64,000 nucleotides of DNA from Podocnemis expansa (lineage: Eukaryota; Chordata; Testudines; Podocnemididae): contig ML682121.1 in assembly GCA_007922195.1 (NCBI GenBank), forward strand, positions 2,691,382-2,755,381. Direction: 5' to 3'. The notes beneath the pieces are model-generated. The model made no database searches. It worked only from the letters and a program-made list of their open reading frames with translations, and was not told the DNA's origin. Numbering within the stretch: the first letter of the stretch is position 1; the number at the start of each line of letters is the position of its first letter. This document shows positions 11,014-21,593 of this stretch, piece after piece. Made by a program: the position numbers and the translations under genes.

Positions 11014-14000
11014 GTAAGTGTGTTCTTTCTTACTTCCTAGTTTTGTGTTAAGATTGGGTTTTCCATGAGATCTTCAGGTTTTCCGACGGGAGAAGAACAT
11101 AGAGAGGGTTTCTGCAGAATAGAGGCACACACTCATGAAATATATAATCATAAAAATGTAGGAATGGAAGGGACATCAATGGTGTCATCTGGTTCATCCT
11201 CCCATCATGGAGAAGACCAAATCTTAGCCTCAGGTCTAGGCTGGTAAATGATTATTTATTGATTGCTATGTGTGGTGTATTCAGGGACAGCCCAAGGGTT
11301 TCTGGTGCCTTAGGTGAACTATGTCTTTGATGCCTCCCTGCCTCCATTCAATATAAAGAAAAATTATAACATTAATATATATATATATTTTAAATAGACA
11401 AAAAAATCATTTGTGTCTCATCAGGCACCTCTTAAAGCTTGGAGCCCTAGGGGACCGCCTAAGTTGTGTAAATGGGCACACCAATCCTGGATGTATTTCA
11501 AACTTTGCACCGCATCCATGTAAATGCCTCACTGGATGCTTCATGGCTAATTATAGTCCTAGGACAGAAATACAAGCATAATACAATTTTGTGAGCGTCT
11601 CCTTACTGCTTATTTTACTGACTTGGAGTGGAACAAGTTAATATGTGTAGGTCACCAGGTCTTCTATAGAGGGTCTCTAGAAATATGGGGCATGTTCACA
11701 CAGTTCCATGGATTCCAAGACTGGGTTTGCAGGCGCTAGTAATCCAGGGTTCCCTGACGTGAATCTCACCATGCCAGACGTCTGTAGGAAGTTTGCTCTG
11801 TGCCCCTCTGGGGCACCATGCACTCAGGGAATATTTGCAGTGACACAGGAAGACATTTCTGAACAATGTAATCATTTATTAATCATCTAGCTGCAGAATC
11901 TGAATGTCCTTGGATAAGCAAAGAACAAAAGTTACACCATCATCTTTTATGTCTATGCCAGTGCCGTGAATTAGCCAAGTTTCCATGTATATCATCTCAG
12001 GCGCGCTCTCTCTGTCCATTTGTCCCCTTCAGACGACAGCTTCCCAGGCCTTCCAAAGGGCAACCCTTGTTCCAGCCAGCTGTCACTGTATACCCCTTTG
12101 TTCTCATGTTCAGCCATATGGAATTTTCTTCTCTTAGGCATTGATTGTTCAATTCTTGGAACTTCCTGTTCTTGTCTCTCTGAACCCTCTGTTGATCTGG
12201 GTCAATTTCAAGCAATTCACTAACAACCCAGTTCATTCCAGCCAGGCAGTGAGGTGATATGCACATCAGTGTCTCCTCCACTTTTCCAGCTGCACTGTTA
12301 ACTCCCCCCACCCCACCCCCACTATCCCCGAGTGGCAATGCAAAGTTCGAGGGATGAAATAAAGCTTTCACAGTTAAGTCAGGCAAATCATGGGTGCAAA
12401 TGAGCATTGAGAAGCGGGATGCTCAGAGAGTGGGATGTAAATGTGTTATTTCAGGAAGCAGGGTAAAGATTCTGCCCTTTTTTACAACAATTTCACCAAA
12501 CATTGAATTGTCCAGATTTCCGTCAGTGTCCCCGTTGGCATCAACTCGCCTTGAAAATTGGAGTAGCTGGGTATGTTATCCTGCTGGTGGCAGTCATGGT
12601 GCTGAGTGCTTTGGGTAAGTAGGTCCAAGCCAGTTATTCAATATATATGTTAGTCTTTAGAAGTGCCATCGGACTCCTTGTTTGTTTTGCTGCACGAGAC
12701 TAACATGGCTGCTGCTCTGGAACTAGGCAGCAGGAAAATAAGATAAGTATTCAGGATATTTAAGTTTCAAAGGGGCAACTATGTTAATCTAATTCAGTAG
12801 AACAAACAAGGAGCCCTGTGGCATGTAAAGCTAACAAATTTATTTATTGCATGAGCTTTCATGGGAGAAAATCCCACTTCATCAATGCTTTGAAGCATCT
12901 CAAAGCATCTGACGAAGTGGGATTTTCTCTCATGAAAAATCATGCAATAAATAAATTTGTTAGCTTTAAGTGCCACAGGACTCTTTATTTGTTTTACAGG
13001 ATATTTAAGAAGACTTTTTCAGTAATTTTTAAAATAAAGTGAAAATAAAAACAAGCTGAAAATGCAAGCAAAAGCTTGTCATTTATGAAAATAAAATTCT
13101 TGTTTCAAAATTTGAAATTTTTCAGTATTTTGCTTGGAAATTTTCCAACAAATTAGTTGGATTTTTTTAAATAATTTAATTTCAAACAACATTACACTCC
13201 ATGGAAACTTCAGAAATTTTTACTTATCATTCCAAATTAGAATAATTTCCCCCCCACACACACACAAAGGTCCTCATAATTCAGTGGAACAGAACTTCTA
13301 TGTTTCAACTCAATTTGCTTAGCAGCCAGGGATAGATATTTGAAAGTTCGAAGCCTTGAACATATGGGTCATCAACATTCCTTTCTGTGGTTCCTTGAAA
13401 ATCTATTTTAATTTACGGAAGTTCTAGAGGTTTTATGTTGCTAATTTTTTTTGAATAGTCCAATGTGCATGCTAAGTGCTTTTTTAAGAAAAACAAACAG
13501 GGAGTCCTGTGGCACTTAATGACTAACAAATTTATTTATTGCATGAGCTTTCATGAGAGAAACTCCTAATTCATCAGATGCTATGAAAACTTTACAGGAC
13601 TCCTTGCTTGTTTTGCTGAACCAGACTAACACAGCTAACCCTTTGGAACATTTTTTAAGGCAGTTGGAGGGTGTGTTTTAAGAGAAAAAATCTGCTCCCT
13701 GAGCATAATGCTTGCAGATAGAATTTAAATAGAATTTCTCAAATGCCAAAATGGAGGGTTCTTCACCAGTTTAAAGGTGTGAATTTAAACCAATGTTTTA
13801 AATCACTTGGGAACAGGTTTAAACTAAACTATAATAACAGTATCCCTATTAATTAAACCAGTGCAAGATTGTGTGTAGACAAGGAGGTTTGTATAATCTG
13901 TAATTATGGTATTAGCTCTACAAATGACTGTGTAGGAAGGCTAACTAGCAACTAGGGTTCTGGTAAGAAAATGCATGTGAGATAAGGTAGAGGTTTCGTC

Positions 14001-17000
14001 TCATGATTGATGATCACATGCACTGAGTTACGTGGTGGTGCTTTTAGGACCCCAGCTTTGTTTAATGCCAAAATTGTGCATACAATGAGGCAGAGTTCTA
14101 CCATGGCTATTGCCAAAGTGCCCATTTTGTTAAGGTGGAAGAAAATAGCATCATGTGATGGAATGTCTTTTCTATATTTCCAGGGATTGTTGCTATTAAA
14201 AAAAAAAGAAAACAAAAAACTTGTGATGCCATAGAAAGACCACAAGAACATTACTGAGAAGGCATCATCGAGCACAAGGGGGCAGTGGTTAAGTTACATA
14301 GAAAAGCAAAGCAGAGTCATTTTCCACACTTCTAAGCACTGCCTTGTGCAATAGAAGAAACTATGGAGTGGCACGAATTTTGCTTTCAAGTCTATTACAC
14401 TGTCAATAAAAAACTCAGTTCACGATTGTTCTCAACAGTGGGACCAAATGAAACAGACAGGAGCCCCATATATGAAAATCACCTGATCTGAGCAGGAAGG
14501 CCTTATCTTTGTTAAACAGATAGAAAAGGAGAGAAGGAGCTGAACATTGAGCAAAGGAGCTTCCCAGATTCTCTATCTCTTTCAGTCCCCTCTGTCTCCT
14601 TCCCCTCTGCAGTTGCTAGAATCTACTGACTTGTGTTACTTAAAACCCCATGTTCACAATGTTCTAAAGTACAAACAGCAATGCTCACTCACATGAATGT
14701 TACTTTGAAGTATTACAGGGCTCCTCAGACAGTGGGCTGGTCTCTGAGCATGCCAGTGTCCCTGACAGAAATGAAAGCAAATGCATCAGCTGCCTGGAGA
14801 ACTTGTCTCACCTAAAAAAGCATCTGTGTGACCCAGCCCAGAGCAGCTCCGCAGGTAACCTTAGCTAACTTTGTCCCTGACCTTATCTTCATCCCAGCAG
14901 CTCCAATGGATTGTTACTTAACTTGCTTTCCTCCATACTGTTGATGGGACCTGCTGTTAGCCATTGCCACCCAGCCCCAAATCCACTTTGCTGGTACTAG
15001 AGGTTGGCTTGAAATGAAATTTTTGTTCAGTGGGAAATTGCAGCAGTTGGAACATTTTCTTTTGTGTCTAAGTCAGAAAGAATAGCTGAATTATTAACAT
15101 TTCCTGGGATAGGCAAATTTTGACAGACAAATTCAGGAACTGAAACATTTCTGTTTGCTGAGGTCAAAAAATCTTATTTCTTCCTTTTCATTTCAAATGC
15201 CTTTCTCCGATATTGTAATGCAATATAAAAGTCTAAACATGTCCGTGCAAATACACACACACACAAACACACACACACACACACACACACACATATTTTG
15301 GGTATGTTTACACTGGCAATTTAGGTCAACTTAAGGACCCTTAAGTCAACCTAAATTACTCCATGCCACACTGGACTTTCATTAAATTGACTTAAGAAAT
15401 TCTTTAGGTCAACGTAATGAAAGCTTACGTTGACTTAATAAGAACTGCCTGTTAGGTCAGCCTAAGCCTTAAGTTGATTCCTTAAATTGACTTAAGGACA
15501 GTGTGGACAGGGATTAACCCTGAAGTTAACTTTATTAAGTCAATTTAAGGGCAGTTAGGTTGACTTAACAAAGTGGACTAAGTTGACTTAACTTTAATTC
15601 AATTTAGTCCACTTTAAGTCGACTTAATAAGGTCAACTTTAAGTCAATTTAAAGTCGACCGTAAGTCAACTTAACAAAGTTGACCTAACTTTTTTTAGTG
15701 TGGACATAGACTTTGAATTTTTCTGATGCATTCCTGCAAAACTATTTAATTTCCACAAAATTTTATGTTACAATGGTAATCTGCCCCAGACCTGGATTTG
15801 CCTATCATCCTGTATTGAGCTGCACTGGTGCTCCTCAGTCCCAAACCACAGCCCTTCGCTAGCCCAGCTCTGGTCTCCCCACACCTGCAGTTCTGGTGAT
15901 ACCTCCTCCCTTCTCACCTGCATTTGAACACAGCACAGACCACAACAGAATACTTTCTTAGGGCACTTAGTTAATACAAATCAATCACTCACTAATGGCT
16001 AAACCAAATAAGGAGTCCTACAGAATTTTTAAAGGCCAACAAATTTATTTATCACATGAGTTTTCAGCAGGGGGAAATTGCACTTCATCAGACACTTCAA
16101 AACAGGATTTTCTCCCAAGAAAGCTCATGTGATAAATAAATTTGTTAGTCTTTAAAAGTGCTATGGGATGCCTCCTTTGTTTTGCTGCACAAGACTAAAA
16201 TGGCTACCCCTTTCGAACTTTTCATTAATGACTGACTCTTTGCATTTTCCCCTCCAGAGGGCACCAAGTGCACACTTTGTCCCCCAGAGTGGATGCCACA
16301 CAAGGGAAAATGTTACTGGTTCTCTAAAGCAATTAAAAAGTGGACCAGTAGCTATGATGACTGCTTAATGAAGGGCTCTCATTTACTGATGACCCAGGAC
16401 CCAGAGGAGCTGGTAAAGTTAATTTTCTTATAGTACATTAGAGCACTGCTCTGTGATTAAACCAATAAGTGAAAATGTAGTTCCAATCCAACTAGTAAGC
16501 AAGCAGATGTTTTGTTTAAAGGTCAGTTGCAAAGATCCCATGTACCATATGCTGTTATTTTTGTATTGCCCTTGTGATTTTCCCCACTGTGGCATTTGGG
16601 TATTGTGTGGTAAACAATGGAACCAAACACCAGAGAATTAGAGCCATGAAAGCTCATGCAATAAATAAATCAGTTAGTGTCTTTAAAAGTGTCACAAGAC
16701 TTCTTGTTTGTTTTAGAGCACAATTTATTCACCCAGATGCCTCTGTTGAACACTTCCTAGGGTTACGTACAGAATATCACAACCGAGAAAAATTCTCTTT
16801 GGATTGGAGTAAACTTTAAATATCCCGCAAGGACCTGGATGTGGGTGGATGGCTCTCCCTTCAATGAAAAACTGTGAGTTTTCTAATGTTTGCAAACATA
16901 AATAGTACAAACACTCTTATTGCCAAACTTGAGGAACTCAGTTCACCTCCTTCAAACTTATTACAGTATAGGCATTTAAAATTCCCAAAATGGTGAGATT

Positions 17001-18129
17001 TGCTTCAAAACCATGTAACTTTAAAAAGTAATAATGCAGTTAGGATTCTCTTTGCCTTCTGGTTATGTGGGTTGTTTTAAACCAGCAGGAGAGGTAGGAA
17101 CTTTGTTTTATAAATGGCAAGCTGAGATTTTCCCTTAATCGTCTGAGTCGAGGAGCTGGGACTTCAAGAAAAGCCAAAATATCATGCCACTCAAGGTAAA
17201 ATTGCAGGACCTCAGAGTGCTGCAGGCCTGAAGGTCACAACATGTTTATCTCTGGTGTCATGCCGATCAGAGAGTCAGGTTTAAGGTAACTTATGATATT
17301 CAGACAAGAGCAAGGAATCTCTTCCAAAACTGTTTTGCTTGAGCCACTCTTGAAGATTCTAGAAACTTAACCTAAAACCTTGCTCGGTCTGGAAGATGTG
17401 CCTTCCCATGCCCTGCATCCAGCGCGGTGAGAGAGTTGCTGTTCTGTCTCTAGTTATATCCAGCCAGCAAAAGTGGAAAAACTTTTTGTGTTTATACCAA
17501 TCCCAAGATAAAGAAGATGGAAGGGAATTTGCATGTGGCTACAAGATAAAGCCCGGGTGAGCTAGTCAACAGCTAACAAGGTCTTGAACAATAAGGCTGA
17601 TCTGTCCTTGATCTGGCAGCCTTAGCCAGCAGTTTGGGCAGAAGCCTAAACTTTTCTACCCCATTCAGGGGAAGGGCTGAATTTCCAGTTAAGGGCTGAA
17701 TTTCCAGTTCAGTGCAATAGGCACTTGTCTAGGGGCACCAGCATTCTGGGGGTCCCTAAGTAGTGGTGGATTGATGCATGGACTAATGGCAGGGGCAAAG
17801 CCATCTCTAGGGCTTGATAGTTGGGGCAACTGCCTTGGGCCCCATGGTTCTGAGGGTCCTGTGCATCCATGTGTGTCCAGGCTGGTGTAGCACTAAAACT
17901 GTGTATGCCCAGATTTTGTTACTTGGGTTGTTCTGGTCACAGGTTTGGCATTGGACATCTGTGTGCCACAAAAAGAGATGGGTAACAACTTTTGCTTTGA
18001 TTCTGCAGGCTCCCCTCAAAGAGGCCGGATGAAAGTCACTGTGGGGTGCTAAAAAGAAGTCAGATCGCTTGGGAAACATGCAGTGATGAATTAAAATGGA
18101 TTTGTGAGAAAAAAGGTCTCCTGATATAA
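10941..18129 (+). CDS. KLRB1-like: R1: NKR-P1/KLRF1-like C-type lectin receptor (six coding exons)
   Basis: Joined exons 10941-11013, 12516-12614, 14729-14854, 16258-16412, 16761-16873 and 18009-18129 give one 228-residue frame. It encodes a type II membrane protein: a 24-residue cytoplasmic tail with an ITIM-like VVYADL at residues 5-10, a QCPRWH juxtamembrane motif, one membrane helix, a stem with two N-glycosylation sites, and a C-type lectin-like domain with GKCYWFS, LWIGVNF, WMWVDGS and KWICEK. Exon phases are 1,1,1,0,2, the usual pattern for this family. NK receptors of the NKR-P1 family bind CLEC2 proteins, and an ITIM would recruit SHP phosphatases. The tail and membrane exon favour KLRB1; the lectin domain is also close to KLRF1. 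The classical calcium-binding residues are not apparent, as is usual for NK lectin-like receptors. Orthology is not established. Confidence 0.88.
11140..11232 (-). repeat. CR1 LINE 3'-end fragment
   Basis: The wording 'aatcataaaaatgtaggaatggaagggacatcaatggtgtcatctggttcatcc' is the reverse complement of a typical CR1 tail. It lies in R1 intron 1. Confidence 0.75.
12516..12614 (+). CDS. R1 exon 2: membrane exon with QCPRWH
   Basis: The acceptor at 12514-12515 (tccag) is the one that restores the frame from exon 1. A nearer-looking cag at 12524-12526 would break it. Residues NFRQCPRWHQLALKIG lead into a hydrophobic segment ending VMVLSAL. The exon is 99 nt, phase 1 on both sides, and equals the R2 membrane exon in length. 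Confidence 0.88.
12765..12998. repeat. Fold-back repeat, two complete arms
   Basis: The left arm 'gagccctgtggcatgtaaagctaacaaatttatttattgcatgagctttcatgggagaaaatcccacttc' is followed by its inverse, ending 'gtgccacaggactctttatttgtttt'. It is a near-perfect hairpin of about 100-nt arms within R1 intron 2. Confidence 0.8.
13495..13655. repeat. Fold-back repeat copy
   Basis: Arms 'agggagtcctgtggcacttaatgactaacaaatttatttattgcatgagctttcatgagag' and 'ggactccttgcttgttttgctgaaccagactaacacagctaaccctttggaac'. R1 intron 2. Confidence 0.8.
13952..14192 (-). other. Possible orphan exon or gene fragment with one membrane helix
   Basis: On the minus strand a long pyrimidine tract ending in AATAG is followed by an 80-residue frame to a stop. 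It contains a hydrophobic run MGTLAIAMVELCLIVCTIL. The pattern recalls the last membrane segment of MS4A/TMEM176-type proteins, but this is a resemblance only. It lies antisense inside R1 intron 2 with no partner exon found. Confidence 0.2.
14729..14854 (+). CDS. R1 exon 3: stem
   Basis: 126 nt in phase 1 on both sides, from ctcctcag| to GCAG|GTAACC. It encodes a hydrophilic stem with two N-glycosylation sites (NES, NLS) and three cysteines. The donor GTAACC is identical to that of the R2 stem exon. An acceptor eleven bases upstream would give a stop, which supports this start. Confidence 0.7.
15252..15293. repeat. (AC)n microsatellite
   Basis: About 42 bases of nearly pure AC dinucleotide repeat with one interruption. 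Confidence 0.95.
15300..15710. mobile_element. MITE rich in GTCAACTTAA/AGTCGACTTAA repeats
   Basis: Ends GGGTATGTTTACACTGG and the inverse of AGTGTGGACATAG. The interior is a chain of short palindromes around TTAAGTCGACTTAA. It directly follows the AC repeat, in R1 intron 3. Confidence 0.7.
16008..16215. repeat. Fold-back repeat copy just upstream of R1 exon 4
   Basis: Left arm 'aggagtcctacagaatttttaaaggccaacaaatttatttatcacatgag'. Right arm 'cataaataaatttgttagtctttaaaagtgctatgg...aagactaaaatggctacccctttcgaac'. It ends about 40 bases before the acceptor of R1 exon 4. Confidence 0.75.
16258..16412 (+). CDS. R1 exon 4: first part of the lectin domain
   Basis: 155 nt, entering in phase 1 and leaving in phase 0. 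It encodes the opening of the lectin fold with CPPEWMPHKGKCYWFS, then a tryptophan, the DC cysteine, and GSHLLMTQDPEEL just before the donor CTG|GTAAAG. Length and phases equal those of the R2 counterpart. Confidence 0.93.
16640..16725. repeat. Fold-back repeat, single arm
   Basis: 'catgaaagctcatgcaataaataaatcagttagtgtctttaaaagtgtcacaagacttcttgtttgtttt' matches one arm. It ends about 35 bases before R1 exon 5. Confidence 0.65.
16761..16873 (+). CDS. R1 exon 5: middle of the lectin domain
   Basis: The acceptor cttcctag at 16753-16760 removes an in-frame stop that lies in the AG itself. The exon reads GYVQN...LWIGVNF...TWMWVDGSPFNEKL and leaves in phase 2 at CT|GTGAGT. A longer reading from the upstream ttttag at about 16716 runs into a stop and is rejected. 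Confidence 0.9.
18009..18129 (+). CDS. R1 exon 6: end of the lectin domain
   Basis: 121 nt from ttctgcag| to TAA. It contains SHCGVLKRS, the CSDELKWICEK closing motif and a short KGLLI tail. The length matches the R2 last exon exactly. The first AATAAA downstream on this strand is at 19016-19021, so the 3' end is uncertain. Confidence 0.92.
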
Positions 18130-20009
18130 ACAAGGATGTTCTTGACCTGTTGTTGCTACAGCTGACAGAGAAAAGACCATCTGTCTTGGTCTGTCATATG
18201 AAGATTACTGGCAGGTCTATGTAGCTTTCTTTGTTCCCTGGTTTGATATACCTAGGGCCAGATTGTTGACTAATGGAAATCGGCACAGCCTCGTTGAAGT
18301 TGACGGAGCTGGGACCAATTTACACATGAGGGGGATGATGCTGACATAGCCCCAGTGGTTAAATGAATGCTCTAGCTGCATCTTCTCACCTGGGTCTCTC
18401 TTTGTGAGATTCATCATGAGAACTTGATCCCAAGCAGCTTCCATTTCTGCTTTCTCACAGCTTCCCAGCACCAGTCCAGCTCCACTGAGATCAGCAATGT
18501 TGGGAACGCTGCCACTGGCCAGCCAGATTTAAGCGCTGTGCCTATTACTTACCTCTGAGCAAGATCAGATGGAATGCTATTTACGATGGAACTCAGCCCT
18601 AGTCTATACTTAGGGCAAATTCGGTGGCAGTCAACCACCAGTTACGGAAGGAATGCAAAATTCCTGGCATAACTAGCAGCGACTTTTAAAGCCACCGCTA
18701 CACATTAAGAAAAAGCTGACCATGACTCCCTTGTGGTCAGCCTTTCCTTATGCCCCCTGACCCCCAGGGCCAACTTCTGGGAACTCACTGTGAGTTGCTC
18801 CCAGAAGGGCAAACTGATGGTGGCAAAATTGACGTCGTCAGTGTAGACATAGCCTCAGTGGCAGACAACTGTGGGTCTCTTACCACACCGCCCACCCTCC
18901 AACATCTTCCTGTTGTTTATGGCACTCAATCTCCTCAGGCGCAGTCAACTTACACCCACCCTCTTCATGCCAAAAAAAGTTATACTGAGTTCTTATTATT
19001 AATATTAAATGTTTGAATAAATAATATTAACATTGTTGAATTTCCCTTAATCACCCATGTATGTTGCCACTCTGCTCAGTTCAATGGCTTGTCTTGCCAG
19101 GATCTGCTCTCTGATAGCAGCCGCTACCCCAGAAGAAGGAATAAATCTCTAAAAGGAACAATTATTCCAAAATTCTGTTTTGGGGGAAGTTTCTCAATAG
19201 CCTCATCAGCATGGGAAGGCTGGGTGCTCAGAAGCAAAAGGGCTTATGGCCCTTGTAACTTTTATTTAAGCTGTGAAGGTTCCTTGTTGCCACCATTACA
19301 TACCTGATCTAGTTCTGGTCTAGCTGCTGCCTACGTTTCCCCTTTCTCAGCTGGGAATCTTCTAACCTTCCAGCCTTAGCTGGTTGTTGCAGAGACCTGG
19401 TCCTCCTCCTAAGGCATAAAAGAAAAGCCGACCTCTTCCAGTGTCTCTAAGTCCAGAAACAAACACAAAAGTGGCATGGCCTTTCCTCTGAGGTCTAGCT
19501 TCTAGTCGCTAATCCTCCATTAACAGCTTACCCCAGAACCCGTCCTGGGGTTCTTTGAGTGTCTACCAAGTACCAGGCCTCAGATTCTGACATGGAGTCT
19601 TCCATCTTCTTCTCTGCAAACATCTGTCTTCTCTCCACACCAGAGCCCATATTTAGCCACATGGTAATGTGTTCTCCTCATTTCCTCCACCAAGGGAGGC
19701 AAGCTAAGTGTAACAAGTGGGGCTGGGCCCCATCTCCACTTAAAGGGCCCATTGGCCTGTGATATTACCATTCTCTTCTATATGTCTGGTCCGTTTTTGA
19801 ATCCTGCTTGGCTCAGGTCTTCAGTAACATATTGTGGCCTGAGATCCACAGATAACTAAGCATTATGTAAATACAGTATTTAAACTGTTTTAAATATGCT
19901 GCCTTTCAGTTTCATTGGGTGTTTTTTTACTTGTAATATAGGTCCACTGATCATCCATACATTACAAATGAAAGTAAGGCTGTTTGTGTTTACCTGGAAT
20001 CCTTTATTG
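18130..20009. other. R1 3' flank, no further gene
   Basis: It holds a MITE-like piece at about 18598-18854 ('ctagtctatacttagggcaaa' to 'cagtgtagacatagcc') and an AATAAA at 19016-19021 that could end R1 transcripts. The open frames here carry no recognisable domain. Confidence 0.45.
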
Positions 20010-21428
20010 CAGTGGTTCCCAAACTGTGGTCCAGGGACCCCTGGGGGTCCATGGAGTTATTGCAAGGGGCTTGTGAATACATCCAGCCCACACCACTGCC
20101 AGCCAGCAGCAGGCAGCCTGGGCCTGATCTGGTCCCAGCTACTGCCAACCAGCAATCCATTTTGGAGAGGACTCTAAATCTGTGGTGTTGAACCTATGGC
20201 CCAGGGCACCAGATCAGGCCCCCCAAGGGAGCTGATCCGACCCATGGAGATGCTGCCTGGGCTGTGCCTGGGAGCGGTCTGTAGCAGTGAACTCCAAAGA
20301 CAGGCTCCTGGCACAACAGAGCTAGACCTGCATCTGACATGATCCGAGTCACAGCACAGGGGAGCAAAGGAAACGCTCCAATCCCGGCTCAGCTCTGCTT
20401 TGGTCTGCTAACCAATCAGAGTCTCAGTCACAGCAGGCTGGGCCGGCTCCAGAGAGCCACTGCAGTGCCCTCATCCCAACTGTTCACTGTTAGTCAGTCG
20501 GTCAGTCAGCATGCTAATTTGATTGACAGCACATTGCACAAATCACATATAAAAAAGGAAAAAGTGGCCAGGGACCATGTGAGAACAAGCCAAAGGCCAA
20601 CATTATGATTGACTGACAGTAAGGGGGCCCGGAGGGGGAGAGGCAGAAGCCCAGCCTGGCTGCCTGTGACTGAGACTGATTATTTTACCTGCCACCAGGA
20701 GATAGGGCAGTTGGAAAGGGAAAGGGAACTGGGGGAAACAGGGAGGTCAGGCAGCCAGTGTGGGGAAGGAAAGGTGTAGGAGAGCCTTCAGGCTCCGAGG
20801 TGGGAAAGGGAGCCCATGCTGCTCTGAGCATGGAGGGGGGAAAGGCTGGGGACCCCCTGCGGCCACATGACAAGTGTCCTCCATTCCAGTGTGGCCTCCC
20901 ACATTGAATGAGTTTCACACCTCTGCTCTAAATGAATTGTATTGGCCTGCTGTGAGCAGCCACACCCTGGAAATATCCCACCCCTCGTGAGCTGGCAGGA
21001 GCCAGGTCCTCCACTGCCCTTCTGCAGCGCAGATGCCTGCAGTCCAGGGGCATCGCTGGTGCCTGGCACACAGGGCCCATGCCCCAAATCCCGGCCCCAG
21101 TGCCCCAGGTCCTGGCGGGCCCCTGCCTCTCCTGGTATCTGGCCAGATCCAGCCAGAGATCCGGGGCTGCTGTGGGCAGCCGCTTCCGGCCCCTTCCTAG
21201 GCCAGGTGGCCCCATGGCCACGGCTGCCACTCCCTGCCCTGTCCCCGGCCGGCGGCGTGGCTTGTGGTCAGGGGTGCGGGGCCTGGGCCAGTGCCCCAGG
21301 TCCTTCCCCAGGGCAGCAACGCTCCTGCTGCAGTCAGTCCATGATTACTGCTATTATCATTTGGGGGTCCATGAAATTTTTTGACATTAAAAAGGGGTCC
21401 TCATACTCAAAAGGGTTGCAAACCACAT
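20010..21428. mobile_element. hAT-like element abutting the L1 stop codon
   Basis: The left end CAGTGGTTCCCAAACTG and the inverted right end ATGTGGTTTGCAACCC resemble hAT termini. Flanking 8-mers are CTTTATTG (20002-20009) and CTTTATTA (21429-21436), matching at 7 of 8. A second element is nested at 20180-20925. The interior is GC-rich with overlapping open frames but no transposase. Confidence 0.65.
20180..20925. mobile_element. hAT-like element nested in the previous one
   Basis: Perfect 8-bp duplications CTCTAAAT flank it (20172-20179 and 20926-20933). The ends CTGTGGTGTTGAAC and, inverted, CAGAGGTGTGAAAC are imperfect inverted repeats. It is non-autonomous, with no transposase. Confidence 0.75.
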
Positions 21429-21433
21429 CTTTA

Positions 21434-21593
21434 TTAGATTTTCTTTTTTCCCACCTGTTCACTGATAAGTACATTTTGTATCATATAATAATCAGATTTG
21501 ACACAGATCCAGTTCTTCTCTGTCCCACAGCTTGAGGAACTGAGGCCCACGTCGTTCAGATATGCACAGTCTCCACCTCCTCTTACTTCAAAC
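21434..21593 (-). CDS. L1 exon 5: end of the lectin domain and stop
   Basis: It enters after GTTTCAG at 21594 onward in phase 2 and reads FEVRGGGDCAYLND, then TEKNWICVKSDYYM, a basic tail and TAA at 21436-21434. The complement of 21435-21430 is AATAAA, overlapping the stop. The stop also falls in the 8-bp duplication of the adjacent hAT element. Confidence 0.88.

Noticed and set aside
12527..12614. R1 membrane exon starting at the closer cag (12524-12526)
   Set aside because: It would put the membrane segment out of frame with exon 1. The acceptor at 12514-12515 keeps the frame and adds FRQ before CPRWH.
15300..15710. Regularly spaced GTCGACTTAA words resembling a CRISPR-like or operator array
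   Set aside because: There are no unique spacers of constant length. The words are overlapping palindromes inside a MITE with clear inverted ends.
16574..16819. Extension of R1 exon 5 upstream, from the acceptor-like ttttag near 16716
   Set aside because: The reading QFIHPDASVEHFLGL looks lectin-like, but the frame runs into a stop and is not the frame of the WIGV motif. The acceptor at 16759-16760 gives a complete domain.
20942..21535. 197-residue plus frame
   Set aside because: It reads through the GC-rich part of a hAT element and ends antisense to the L1 last exon.
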